From an uncultured Myxococcales bacterium (GTDB taxonomy: Bacteria; Myxococcota_A; UBA9042), in contig CAIYBN010000124.1 in assembly GCA_903924465.1 (NCBI GenBank), positions 1 through 46,659 on the forward strand: a stretch of 46,659 nt of DNA, given 5' to 3'. Shown piece after piece: positions 1 through 6,997 of the stretch (positions within the stretch are counted from its first letter, which is position 1; each line of letters starts with the position of its first letter). Both the position numbers and the translations under genes were made by a program. The notes under the pieces are model-generated. The model had not been told where the DNA came from, searched no databases, and saw only the letters and a list, made by a program, of their open reading frames with translations.

Positions 1-141
1 AAGGCCGCCAATGGGCCACGAAAGGCGGCAGGAAGACACCGCTGGGGCGGCCGAGAGGCTCGGGAAATCGGCGCTCATGCGGCGATTTGGGGCGAAACCC
101 CGGCTGACGCGTGCTTCGGATGGCATCTTTTCAACAGCCTG

Positions 142-933
142 CTAGAACGTGCTTGCGCCTTTGCCGACCAGATGAATGCTGCCCAGGCTCTTGGTGCCAT
201 CGCCGTGGCAGATGCCATCAAAGTGGAACTGGTAGGACTTACCGCTGATCGTGTCCACGACGATGCTGCCGTCACAGCTCCAGAGTTTCAGGCTGTTGCC
301 GTAGTTCATCTGCATGTTGCCGGTCCCTTCCTTGGTGACCTTGTACACCTTGCAGGCAGCGGGCACGCCGAGATCGAGCGTGATGCTGATGGCGCGCTGC
401 GCGGTCAAGCCTTTGACCTCGGTCGACTGCCACGTATAGATGGAGCCTACGATTTGCGCAGCGGTATTAGGAGCTTTCACGTCGGTGCCGTCAAACGTAT
501 CCGTCACGCCGTTGTAGCCATCCACTGGGGAGTCCAAGGTTGCGGTCATGATCGCGTGTTTGGCCGCTGGCGGCGTCAGTCCGTCGGTTGCAGTGCAACC
601 CGCAATGTCCGTAGTCGCTGGCGCATCGACGGTTGCGTCGACTGAGGTCGTATCCACGGTCGCCGTGTCGACTGTCGTGGCGTCAGGCGGTGTCGAGTCA
701 GTTGTCGCGGCATCCGTGGTTTGCACATCCGTTGCGCCCGTGTCGGTCGTTGCGGTGTCCGATGTCGCGGTGTCCGACGTCGCGGTATCCGTTGCCGTAT
801 CGGGCTCGGTCGTCGTGTCATCGGTGCTATCAATCGTCGCATCGTCGGCTGATGCCGCTGTCTTGGCAGCCTCGCAACCAGCGGCTGAAAGCACTGCCAA
901 GGCGAGGAGAAACTTGATCATAGTTGAATTCAT
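142..933 (-). CDS. Lipoprotein with Asp/Thr-rich linker, function unknown
   Basis: The start at 933 is preceded by GAGG about 8 bases upstream. Residues 1-20 form a signal peptide ending in a lipobox (LSAAGC), so this is a probable lipoprotein. Residues about 22-115 are a low-complexity linker of Thr, Asp and Ala with many TDT/SDTAT units. The C-terminal part (about 117-263) is a compact domain with several Cys residues and patterns such as LDLGVPAACKVYKV, which may be a small beta-sandwich. I do not recognise the family. The linker style recurs in at least five other lipoproteins here, which suggests a common way of holding a domain away from the membrane. It could be a surface-exposed binding protein, but nothing fixes a ligand. 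Confidence 0.85.
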   Translation of the reverse strand: MNSTMIKFLLALAVLSAAGCEAAKTAASADDATIDSTDDTTTEPDTATDTATSDTATSDTATTDTGATDVQTTDAATTDSTPPDATTVDTATVDTTSVDATVDAPATTDIAGCTATDGLTPPAAKHAIMTATLDSPVDGYNGVTDTFDGTDVKAPNTAAQIVGSIYTWQSTEVKGLTAQRAISITLDLGVPAACKVYKVTKEGTGNMQMNYGNSLKLWSCDGSIVVDTISGKSYQFHFDGICHGDGTKSLGSIHLVGKGASTF

Positions 934-1640
934 GAACGGATCCTCAAGTCCAGGCGTGCCTGGAGTCCTGGCCGTCGCGGTTCCAAGACGGTTCTATCAA
1001 GACATCGACGATCTTGCCGGCACTTGAGCGAAGGCGCACCTTAGTCGGAAAGGTAGCACTCCGCAAGGTGTCGATCCACCGCGTGCTGGGCAACTATGAT
1101 CCGGTTTCGGAACGCTGCCGTCTACCCGTACGCTTGCCGGGCCACGCGACGCCGCGCCTCGGTCAGCTCAGGGCGCACCTTGCAACAGTACGGTCGCTCT
1201 TTGCGTGCCTGCGGCCCATGGCGTGCGGACTTCCGTCCGCGCGGATCGCGCAAGGAAGTGCGCAATCCCAAAACGGAAGCTTGCCGTAGTGCGTCGACGC
1301 TCTGCTCAGGCGGCGCAGTGACGTCCGTACGCGTTCCAAAACCGCATGCCAGCAGGTTGGAAACAAACTGACCCACGACCATCCACCGCTCCGACGAGCG
1401 TGGCGAAGGCGCCGCGGCCTTGCTCCCCTTCGCCTTCGGCCAGATGGAGAACGGCACGACGAGCTTCGGCTGGCACGCAATCGTTTCACCATCACCCTTC
1501 GCTTCTTCCGAACACTGCCCGCCAGATTGTCTTATGGACGCCCCATAGCGGCCGCCTAACGTGGGTAGACGGCCGCAGCGTGCGGCTGGTATCGGCCATC
1601 AGAAACAGCGTAGCAGTGGCAACGCGTGCAGGAGAATCCA
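934..1640. other. Gene-free interval holding repeat copy 1
   Basis: No convincing gene lies between the lipoprotein start at 933 and the DUF2171 start at 1641. The middle is the repeat described separately. Near 1550-1577 there is a short inverted repeat (GCGGCCG ... CGGCCGC, loop of about 15 bases) without a T-tract. I see no clear promoter consensus. Confidence 0.5.
1079..1381 (+). repeat. Copy 1 of a TIR-bounded intergenic repeat (243-bp core)
   Basis: This segment matches positions 17950-18252 in inverted orientation. The core runs from 1102 to 1344 and is bounded by inverted ends CGGTTTCGGAACGC (1102-1115) and GCGTTCCAAAACCG (1331-1344). I count about 23 differences and no gaps between the two 243-base cores, about 90% identity; weaker similarity continues some 20-35 bases beyond each end. 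Inside are two adjacent hairpins: 1225-1240 (stem GCGGAC/GTCCGC, loop TTCC) and 1248-1263 (stem GCGCA, loop containing GGAA). Open frames cross it on both strands, but the differences are spread evenly over codon positions, so it does not look protein-coding. It resembles a MITE or a structured intergenic element. Confidence 0.8.
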
Positions 1641-1895
1641 ATGATTCAGGCAACGAGCATCAAAGACGGAATGAAAGTGTTGTGCAAGGACGGCAATGTC
1701 GTCGGCACCGTGGATCACATGGAAAAAGACGGCAAAACGGTCAAGCTGACCCGCGACGCGGCCGGTGCGCATCACTGGTTGCCGCTTGAGGCCATTGCGG
1801 CGATTGACGCCAAAGGCGCGCACTTGAAGACGAGTGCGGATGACGCCAAGAAGGCGTGGAAGGCCAGCGCGCCGCAACCTGCGGTCAACTACTGA
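1641..1895 (+). CDS. DUF2171 family small protein
   Basis: This is an 84-residue protein starting at ATG 1641, with AGGAG at 1630-1634 in good position; a GTG at 1626 is in frame but upstream of that ribosome site. The sequence is that of DUF2171: an opening IKDGMKV, then a VVGTVDHMEKDGKTVKLT core and a WLPLEAI segment. The fold is PRC-barrel-like. It has no signal peptide, so it is probably cytoplasmic. The biochemical role of the family is not established; members often sit near stress genes. The C-terminal Lys/Ala tail (about residues 65-84) is variable and probably disordered. Confidence 0.85.
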   Translation: MIQATSIKDGMKVLCKDGNVVGTVDHMEKDGKTVKLTRDAAGAHHWLPLEAIAAIDAKGAHLKTSADDAKKAWKASAPQPAVNY

Positions 1896-1965
1896 ACATC
1901 CGAGTTGGGCTGAATGCCAGGCGTCCTGGGGCAGGGTGCGCAGAAAGCCTGAATGCTGAGTTTTC

Positions 1966-2030
1966 GGTCCAATGCGCGTCAATTCCGGCCTCAACGGCAT
2001 GCCCGCGAGGCCGGAATTGGCGCTTGGACC
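1966..2030. other. 65-bp imperfect dyad with 13-bp perfect inner stem
   Basis: The inner arms CAATTCCGGCCTC (1980-1992) and GAGGCCGGAATTG (2007-2019) pair perfectly across a 14-base loop. After an asymmetric internal loop, outer arms GGTCCAA (1966-1972) and TTGGACC (2024-2030) pair as well. No T-tract follows on either strand, so it is not a classical intrinsic terminator. It lies between the DUF2171 gene and the cytochrome gene, about 60 bases before the latter's start, and could be a terminator of another kind, an operator or a REP-like element. Confidence 0.75.
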
Positions 2031-2088
2031 AGACGTTTGGGTTGACAGTCGTGCGTTCGCGGATGGCGGGCGCGCGGGAGGTTCCAGC

Positions 2089-3474
2089 GTGAATTGGACA
2101 CAGAAACCATGGGCGGCGGCACGCTTGCCCACGCATTCCCGACTGCTGGGCTTGTCGGCGATGGCGATGCTGTGCTGCGCCGGAACTGCGTCGGCCGACG
2201 ACGATTTCGCATGGACGGCGAGCCGTCTGCAGCAGGAAAAGGCGAGCTTCGCGCAACGCCAGCAAACCGTGCTTGCGGACCGATATGACATGACCGACCG
2301 GCCGGCAACGGGCGCAACGATGTCCCGCGGCAAGCCCTTGCAGGACGGCGTGCGCGTCAAATTGCCGCGTGGTGTGACGTGGGAACGACTTGCCATGCTG
2401 TCGCCGGCCGAAATCAAGGCGAGCAACCTGTGGCCCGCCGGCTTTTTGCCCCTGCCACATCCGCACCATGAAGTGGGTGGCATGGTCTTCCCACGCGTGG
2501 TGATTGCTGAAACGCTCAGGCAGACCGAACGGGATCTCACGCGCTTTGACCTTGATTTTGATCTGCCGGACTACTTCCTACCCGAGTTTCCGCCGCCCCT
2601 CTATCTGACCACGCGGTCGGACCTGGGCGACGTCTCGCAAGGCAAGCTCGTGACGCTGGCGAACTTCAACGCGCTGTTCAAGGACATTCTGAATCCCAAG
2701 CAACTGGAAGGTCTGCGCTTGCTGCTGACGCCGTTTCCGCAACAGCAGTTCAACGCGACGGACGATCGGCGCAGCTTGAAGGCCCACACGGGCGTCGCGT
2801 GTTTGGACTGCCATGCGAATGGCCACACGGATGCCGCCACGCATACGTCTGGCGACGTGCGACCCAACGAATATCGCCATCGGATCGGCACACCGTCGCT
2901 GCGGGGCGTCAACATTCAGCGTCTGTTCGGCTCCCAGCGGGCGCTGAAGTCCGTGGAGGACTTTACCGAGTTTGAGCAACGCGGCGCCTACTTTGACGGC
3001 ACCCCGGCCGATGCCGCGCGCAAGGGTACCAATATCCTGGAGCGAGGCAGTCAGGTGCATTTCATGGCGGAGTTTCAGGCCCTTCTCGACTTTCCCCCGG
3101 CGCCGAAGCTGGACTTGTTTGGCAAGCTCCTGGTCGCCAAAGCCACGGAAAGTGAGCTGCGCGGCCAAGCCTTGTTCTTTGGCAAGGGCCAGTGCGCGTC
3201 CTGCCACACGCCGCCGTATTACACGGACAGCCTGATGCACAATCTGAAGACGGAGAGATTCTTTCAGGAGAGCACAGTGAATGGCCGCACGGCGTCAGCG
3301 GATGGCCCCATCAAGACGCTTGTGCTGCGCGGCATCAAGGACTCGCCGCCCTATTTGCACGACGATCGCTTGATGACGTTGGCGGACACCGTCGAGTTCT
3401 TCAATCTGGTGCTTGAGTTGAAGCTGATCCAGCAGGAGAAGCAGGATCTTGTGGCCTTTCTGCGGACACTTTAG
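2089..3474 (+). CDS. Di-heme cytochrome c peroxidase-like protein
   Basis: I chose GTG 2089 because GGGAGG lies just upstream and because it yields an N-terminal signal peptide ending in ASA near residue 36; the frame is open further upstream to 1972 without such support. The mature protein has two CXXCH heme sites, CLDCH at about 238-242 and CASCH at about 369-373. This is the layout of the bacterial CcpA/MauG superfamily. The C-terminal segment contains LRGIKDSPPYLHDDR, typical of the second heme domain. It should be periplasmic and either reduce peroxide or act in another di-heme oxidation. The first heme is unusually far from the N-terminus, leaving about 200 residues of extra sequence with no domain I recognise. 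The FMN reductase gene follows after 27 bases. Confidence 0.85.
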   Translation: MNWTQKPWAAARLPTHSRLLGLSAMAMLCCAGTASADDDFAWTASRLQQEKASFAQRQQTVLADRYDMTDRPATGATMSRGKPLQDGVRVKLPRGVTWERLAMLSPAEIKASNLWPAGFLPLPHPHHEVGGMVFPRVVIAETLRQTERDLTRFDLDFDLPDYFLPEFPPPLYLTTRSDLGDVSQGKLVTLANFNALFKDILNPKQLEGLRLLLTPFPQQQFNATDDRRSLKAHTGVACLDCHANGHTDAATHTSGDVRPNEYRHRIGTPSLRGVNIQRLFGSQRALKSVEDFTEFEQRGAYFDGTPADAARKGTNILERGSQVHFMAEFQALLDFPPAPKLDLFGKLLVAKATESELRGQALFFGKGQCASCHTPPYYTDSLMHNLKTERFFQESTVNGRTASADGPIKTLVLRGIKDSPPYLHDDRLMTLADTVEFFNLVLELKLIQQEKQDLVAFLRTL

Positions 3475-3501
3475 CCAGTCCGCCCAACGTGGAGTCATCC
3501 A

Positions 3502-4053
3502 ATGAGCAAGTTCACCATCGTCGTTCTCGTCGGTAGTCTTCGCCGCGATTCCTTCAACCGCCAATTGGCAAGCGCCGTCGCCAAGCTGGCGCCTGCGGAT
3601 TTCTCGTTCACGCAAGTGCAAATCGACGATTTGCCTTTGTACAATCAGGACCACGACGCGCACCAGGCGGAATCGGTCAAGCGTCTCAAAGGCGAAATTG
3701 CCGCCGCCCAGGGCGTGCTGTTTGTCACGCCGGAATACAACCGCTCGATTCCTGGCGTGTTGAAGAATGCCATCGACCACGCGTCGCGCCCCTACGGCCA
3801 CAGTGCATGGGCAGGTAAGCCTGCCGGCGTGCTGGGCATGTCGGTCGGTGCCACGGGCACGGCGATGGCGCAGCAGCACCTGCGCAACGTGCTGGCGTAT
3901 CTGGATATGCCGACGCTGGGCCAACCTGAGGTATTCATCCAGAACAAGGAAGGGCTGTTTGACGCCGCCGGACACATCGGCGCTGGCAGCAAGAAGTTCC
4001 TGCAAAATTGGATGGATCAGTATGTTGCATGGGTCCGAAAGCATGCGGTGTGA
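3502..4053 (+). CDS. NADPH-dependent FMN reductase (ChrR/YieF type)
   Basis: This 183-residue flavodoxin-fold protein has the family's phosphate-binding loop GSLRRDSFNR near residues 11-20 and the signature PEYNRSIPGVLKNAID at about 78-93, which contacts FMN and forms the dimer interface. Family members transfer two electrons from NAD(P)H to quinones, chromate or other acceptors and limit oxidative stress. The length is normal for the family. It follows the cytochrome peroxidase gene by 27 bases and is probably co-transcribed with it, consistent with a redox-defence role. The substrate cannot be told from sequence. Confidence 0.92.
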   Translation: MSKFTIVVLVGSLRRDSFNRQLASAVAKLAPADFSFTQVQIDDLPLYNQDHDAHQAESVKRLKGEIAAAQGVLFVTPEYNRSIPGVLKNAIDHASRPYGHSAWAGKPAGVLGMSVGATGTAMAQQHLRNVLAYLDMPTLGQPEVFIQNKEGLFDAAGHIGAGSKKFLQNWMDQYVAWVRKHAV

Positions 4054-4303
4054 ACGACCTGCAAGCGCACGGGCGGCGAAGAGGCCGGCGAATCAGCGGA
4101 CTGCAAGCACACAAGCGATCGGAGTCTTCCGTGCCATGGAGCCCCGCGCATCCGCGACGCGCTCGCTGGCAGGTCACGACAACACGTCGGCAAGACTCCG
4201 CGCCCAATCGCCCGTGGCACCACTTCGCGAAACACCTATCCTGATTCCTGACCGGGTTTTGCAAGCTGGTCCCTCTTGCGGCCGTCGCCGTGGCCTGTGC
4301 CGT
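4054..4303. other. Gene-free interval
   Basis: About 250 bases between the FMN reductase and the VIT-family gene. The VIT frame stays open through it, but composition and lack of conservation-like sequence argue it is untranslated. I see no clear promoter or terminator. Confidence 0.4.
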
Positions 4304-5005
4304 ATGCGCTCCTACCCTCGCCACCGCGAATCACACCGCACGGACCGCATCGGCTGGTTGCGCGCCGCTGTCCTCGGCGCCAATGACGGCATCGTCTCCA
4401 CGGCCAGCCTCGTTGTCGGCGTCGCGGCCGCCCATGCCACTCGCGGCAGCGTCTTGCTGACCGGCGTCGCTGGCCTGGTCGCAGGTGCCATGTCCATGGC
4501 CGCGGGCGAATACGTCTCGGTGTGTTCACAGGCCGACACCGAAAAGGCCGATCTGGCCCGCGAGAAGGCGGAATTGAAAGCGCAACCAGCAGCCGAACAC
4601 CAGGAACTTGCCGCCATCTATGGTCGTCGCGGTGTTGCCCCCAGACTCGCTGCCCAAGTCGCTGAACAGCTGATGGAGCACGACGCGCTTGGCGCCCACG
4701 CGCGCGACGAACTCGGTGTCTCCGCCACGTTGGCCGCGCAACCGCTTCAAGCCGCGGCAGCATCCGCCGGCAGTTTTGCGGTTGGCGCCATTTTGCCACT
4801 CGCCGTGGCCGTCGTGGCGCCGGAACGTGGCCTGATCGTCGCGGTCGCGGCAAGCGCGCTGGTCTTTCTCGCCGTCCTGGGAGCGCTCGCTGCGCGTGTA
4901 GGTGGCGCTTCCGTCTGGACCGGCTCCGCGCGCGTGACGTTCTGGGGCGCGCTCGCCATGGCCATTACCGCCGGAGTCGGCGCGCTTTTTGGCGCAGTGG
5001 CTTGA
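4304..5005 (+). CDS. VIT1/CCC1-family metal transporter
   Basis: This 233-residue membrane protein belongs to the vacuolar iron transporter family. The hallmark ANDGIVSTASLVVGVAAA in helix 1 and GLVAGAMSMAAGEYVSV in helix 2 are clear, followed by a charged cytoplasmic stretch (about 75-140) and three C-terminal hydrophobic segments. Five helices is the family norm. Family members move Fe2+ or Mn2+ across membranes, usually out of the cytoplasm in bacteria. I placed the start at ATG 4304, just before the first conserved helix; the ribosome site is weak and the frame is open upstream, so the start is uncertain. It sits among redox genes, consistent with metal and oxidative-stress homeostasis. 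Confidence 0.88.
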   Translation: MRSYPRHRESHRTDRIGWLRAAVLGANDGIVSTASLVVGVAAAHATRGSVLLTGVAGLVAGAMSMAAGEYVSVCSQADTEKADLAREKAELKAQPAAEHQELAAIYGRRGVAPRLAAQVAEQLMEHDALGAHARDELGVSATLAAQPLQAAAASAGSFAVGAILPLAVAVVAPERGLIVAVAASALVFLAVLGALAARVGGASVWTGSARVTFWGALAMAITAGVGALFGAVA

Positions 5006-5057
5006 CCCCGTCTTGCCACCGAGTCGTCACCTTCAAGCCAACAAGGATACCCACACC

Positions 5058-5759
5058 ATGGATCGACGAAAACTTCTGGGCATGATCGGCGCGGCAAGCG
5101 CGGGCGCGGCGCTCGGGCCGGTGTCGGCGCAGGCGCATCCACAGGGCGGGCAGGCAAAATCGTCGCCGCCGGGCAACCACCACCTGCATTTCTGTGGCAT
5201 CCATTGCGCCAAGCGGGATCCGCGCATTCAAATCGTCACCCAGCATTATTGTGGGATGCTGGACGATGGCATGCACCAATGCCTGCTCTACGATTCGACT
5301 GGCCCCCATGCCCGGTTGCTGGGGGTCGAGTACATCGTTCCGGACGCGACGTATCGCCAGCTGCCGCAAGGCGAGAAACGCTATTGGCACCCGCACACCT
5401 ATGAAGTGCTCGGTGGCGGGCTGGTGGCGCCTGAGATGCCGCCCGACGCCGAAATGGCGTTCATGCAAGGCCTGCTGACCACCTGGGGCAAGACCTGGCA
5501 TACCTGGCCCGACCCGACGACGCCGGTGCCCATGGGCGAGCCGATGCTGATGTGGTCTCTCACGGGCGATGGCCAGGATGCGCCGGGGCTGATTGCGGCG
5601 CGCGACAAGCAACTCGGTGTGTCGACGCCACAGCTCCGCAAGCAGCGCGGCGCGGCGATTGGCTACGAGGTGCCAGCAGTGCCGCGCCCCCAGGATCTCG
5701 ACACCATTGGCCGGCAATGGACCGCGAGCGGCGAGGACAAGCCGACGGTCAGGCGGTAG
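5058..5759 (+). CDS. DUF1264 (OBAP-like) secreted protein
   Basis: This 233-residue protein starts at ATG 5058 after AAGGAT. The N-terminus has a twin-arginine-like signal (RRKLLGMIGAASAG) ending near AQA, residue 25. The body matches DUF1264, the oil-body-associated-protein family: a HLHFCGIHCAKRDP opening, then QHYCGMLDDGMHQCLLYD, and a WHPHTYEVLGGG segment rich in His and Cys. Those residues suggest metal binding, but no activity is established for the bacterial members. Export by Tat would mean it folds before crossing the membrane. It lies 52 bases after the VIT gene and may share its transcript. Confidence 0.85.
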   Translation: MDRRKLLGMIGAASAGAALGPVSAQAHPQGGQAKSSPPGNHHLHFCGIHCAKRDPRIQIVTQHYCGMLDDGMHQCLLYDSTGPHARLLGVEYIVPDATYRQLPQGEKRYWHPHTYEVLGGGLVAPEMPPDAEMAFMQGLLTTWGKTWHTWPDPTTPVPMGEPMLMWSLTGDGQDAPGLIAARDKQLGVSTPQLRKQRGAAIGYEVPAVPRPQDLDTIGRQWTASGEDKPTVRR

Positions 5760-6109
5760 CTTGCAGACGGCCAGGATCAGGCTATTGCGCTGCGCACGGA
5801 CAGTCGAGCACCACTGGCAATCGCGATCTGGCGAGTGGCAGGCTGAATGGGGCTGGCTGGACCTCCGCCGAGCCGAAGTCAGCCGTTGCCGCAGTCCGTC
5901 CTGCACGTCCGGATGCCGCGGCGTCCTGGTTTCGCTGACCCACATGCCGCAAAGTGCCAGCGATACACTCCGACCGAAGTTCGAGATCAAACCGTCTTCA
6001 TCCGCGGCGTGCCACCGGGGGGGCACGCTCGCGGATCCAGTCCGAAATGCAACAGGTCTGACCGGAAGAACTTGATGTTCGACAGAGGTCAGCATGTTTA
6101 GGGTCGCGT
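5760..6109. other. Gene-free interval between convergent genes
   Basis: About 350 bases between two convergent genes. The long frames crossing it are read-through of shadows. The only structure I see is a short hairpin near 6014-6035 (GCGTGCC ... GGCACGC) with a G-rich loop and no T-tract, which might serve as a transcription stop. Confidence 0.4.
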
Positions 6110-6676
6110 TCACCGCCGCAGCCACGACCAGATCCGCGGCTCCGCACGTGGCACCAGCGGCGGCTGCACGGTCGGGTAGCCCAGCAGAATCGGTGCCAAG
6201 GCATAGCCTTCCGGCGGAATCTGCAGTTCCTGTTTCACTTCAGGGGTGTTCAGGACACCCAAGGCAAAGCCGATGGAGCATGATCCCAGGCCCGCCTCGC
6301 ACGCCGCGAGCATCAGGTTGCCAGCGGCGAGCCAGGCATCGGCTTCGCTGAATGGCCCGCGTGTCTCAACACCGATGGTCACGAGCGTCCCCGCGTTGTA
6401 GAAAATGTTGAACTCCGGCGTGCCCAGCAAGGCGCGGTAGTGCTCGGTCTTGGCATGCTGCGCCGCGTCAGCCAGCAGGTTTGCTTTGGCAAGGTCGGAA
6501 TAGCGCTTCAGCCGCGCCGCATCCTGAATCACAATGAAACGCCAGGGCTGGCTGTTCATCGCGCTGGGTGCCAGCACTGCGGCATGGAGCAGGCGGTCGA
6601 TCGTCACGGCGTCGACAGGGCGATTCTGATAGTCGCGCACGGCGCGGCGGGTGTGTAGCGCTTCCAGCACATTCAT
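6110..6676 (-). CDS. Nitroreductase family protein
   Basis: This 188-residue protein starts at ATG 6676, with GAGGT 7 bases upstream. It shows the nitroreductase pattern: an N-terminal RRAVRDYQNRPVD (FMN phosphate contact), LLHAAVLAPSAMNSQPWRFIVI at about 31-52, and a C-terminal LGYPTVQPPLVPR. Family enzymes are FMN-containing homodimers that use NAD(P)H to reduce nitro groups, quinones or enones. The length is typical of the short subgroup. It appears to be monocistronic. Substrate is unknown. Confidence 0.9.
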   Translation of the reverse strand: MNVLEALHTRRAVRDYQNRPVDAVTIDRLLHAAVLAPSAMNSQPWRFIVIQDAARLKRYSDLAKANLLADAAQHAKTEHYRALLGTPEFNIFYNAGTLVTIGVETRGPFSEADAWLAAGNLMLAACEAGLGSCSIGFALGVLNTPEVKQELQIPPEGYALAPILLGYPTVQPPLVPRAEPRIWSWLRR

Positions 6677-6997
6677 GATGAGACCTCGTCGGGTTGGCAA
6701 GCATTCGGACGTTGAATTCCATGCGTCAGCCGGGTACCACGTCAGTCCACGCGGCTCGGCCTAACGGCTTCGCCGGTCGGTCGTCCAAATCCGGCACGCC
6801 AGTGGAGCCAAGCAAATTCCATGCCAGCGCCGTGAGCATCGACAAAACCGCGACGGCGAGGCTTGTCAGGACGCAATGGTCAGCGACCGACGGCGCGTGA
6901 GCGGCGAAATTCCCCAGCAAGTGGGGCAGATGTCACGCGTTGTCTGGATCGCGGGTCGGGCACGGGAAGCGGAGTTGCTATTCTGCGTGCGCCGGGC
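6677..6997. other. Interval with no convincing gene
   Basis: About 320 bases between two minus-strand genes. A 64-codon minus frame (6726-6920, TTG start) has one hydrophobic stretch but no ribosome site, so I do not call it. No terminator with a T-tract is visible after the stop of the upstream giant gene at 6998. Confidence 0.4.

Noticed and set aside
570..830. Short direct repeats (GTGTCGG-type) in the first lipoprotein
   Set aside because: They are the codons of the Thr/Asp linker, of irregular spacing, not a CRISPR or tandem-repeat locus.
1550..1577. GC-rich inverted repeat as terminator
   Set aside because: No T-tract and no upstream gene that would need it on that strand.
6726..6920. 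64-codon minus-strand frame between nitroreductase and giant lipoprotein genes
   Set aside because: TTG start, no ribosome site, no family resemblance.
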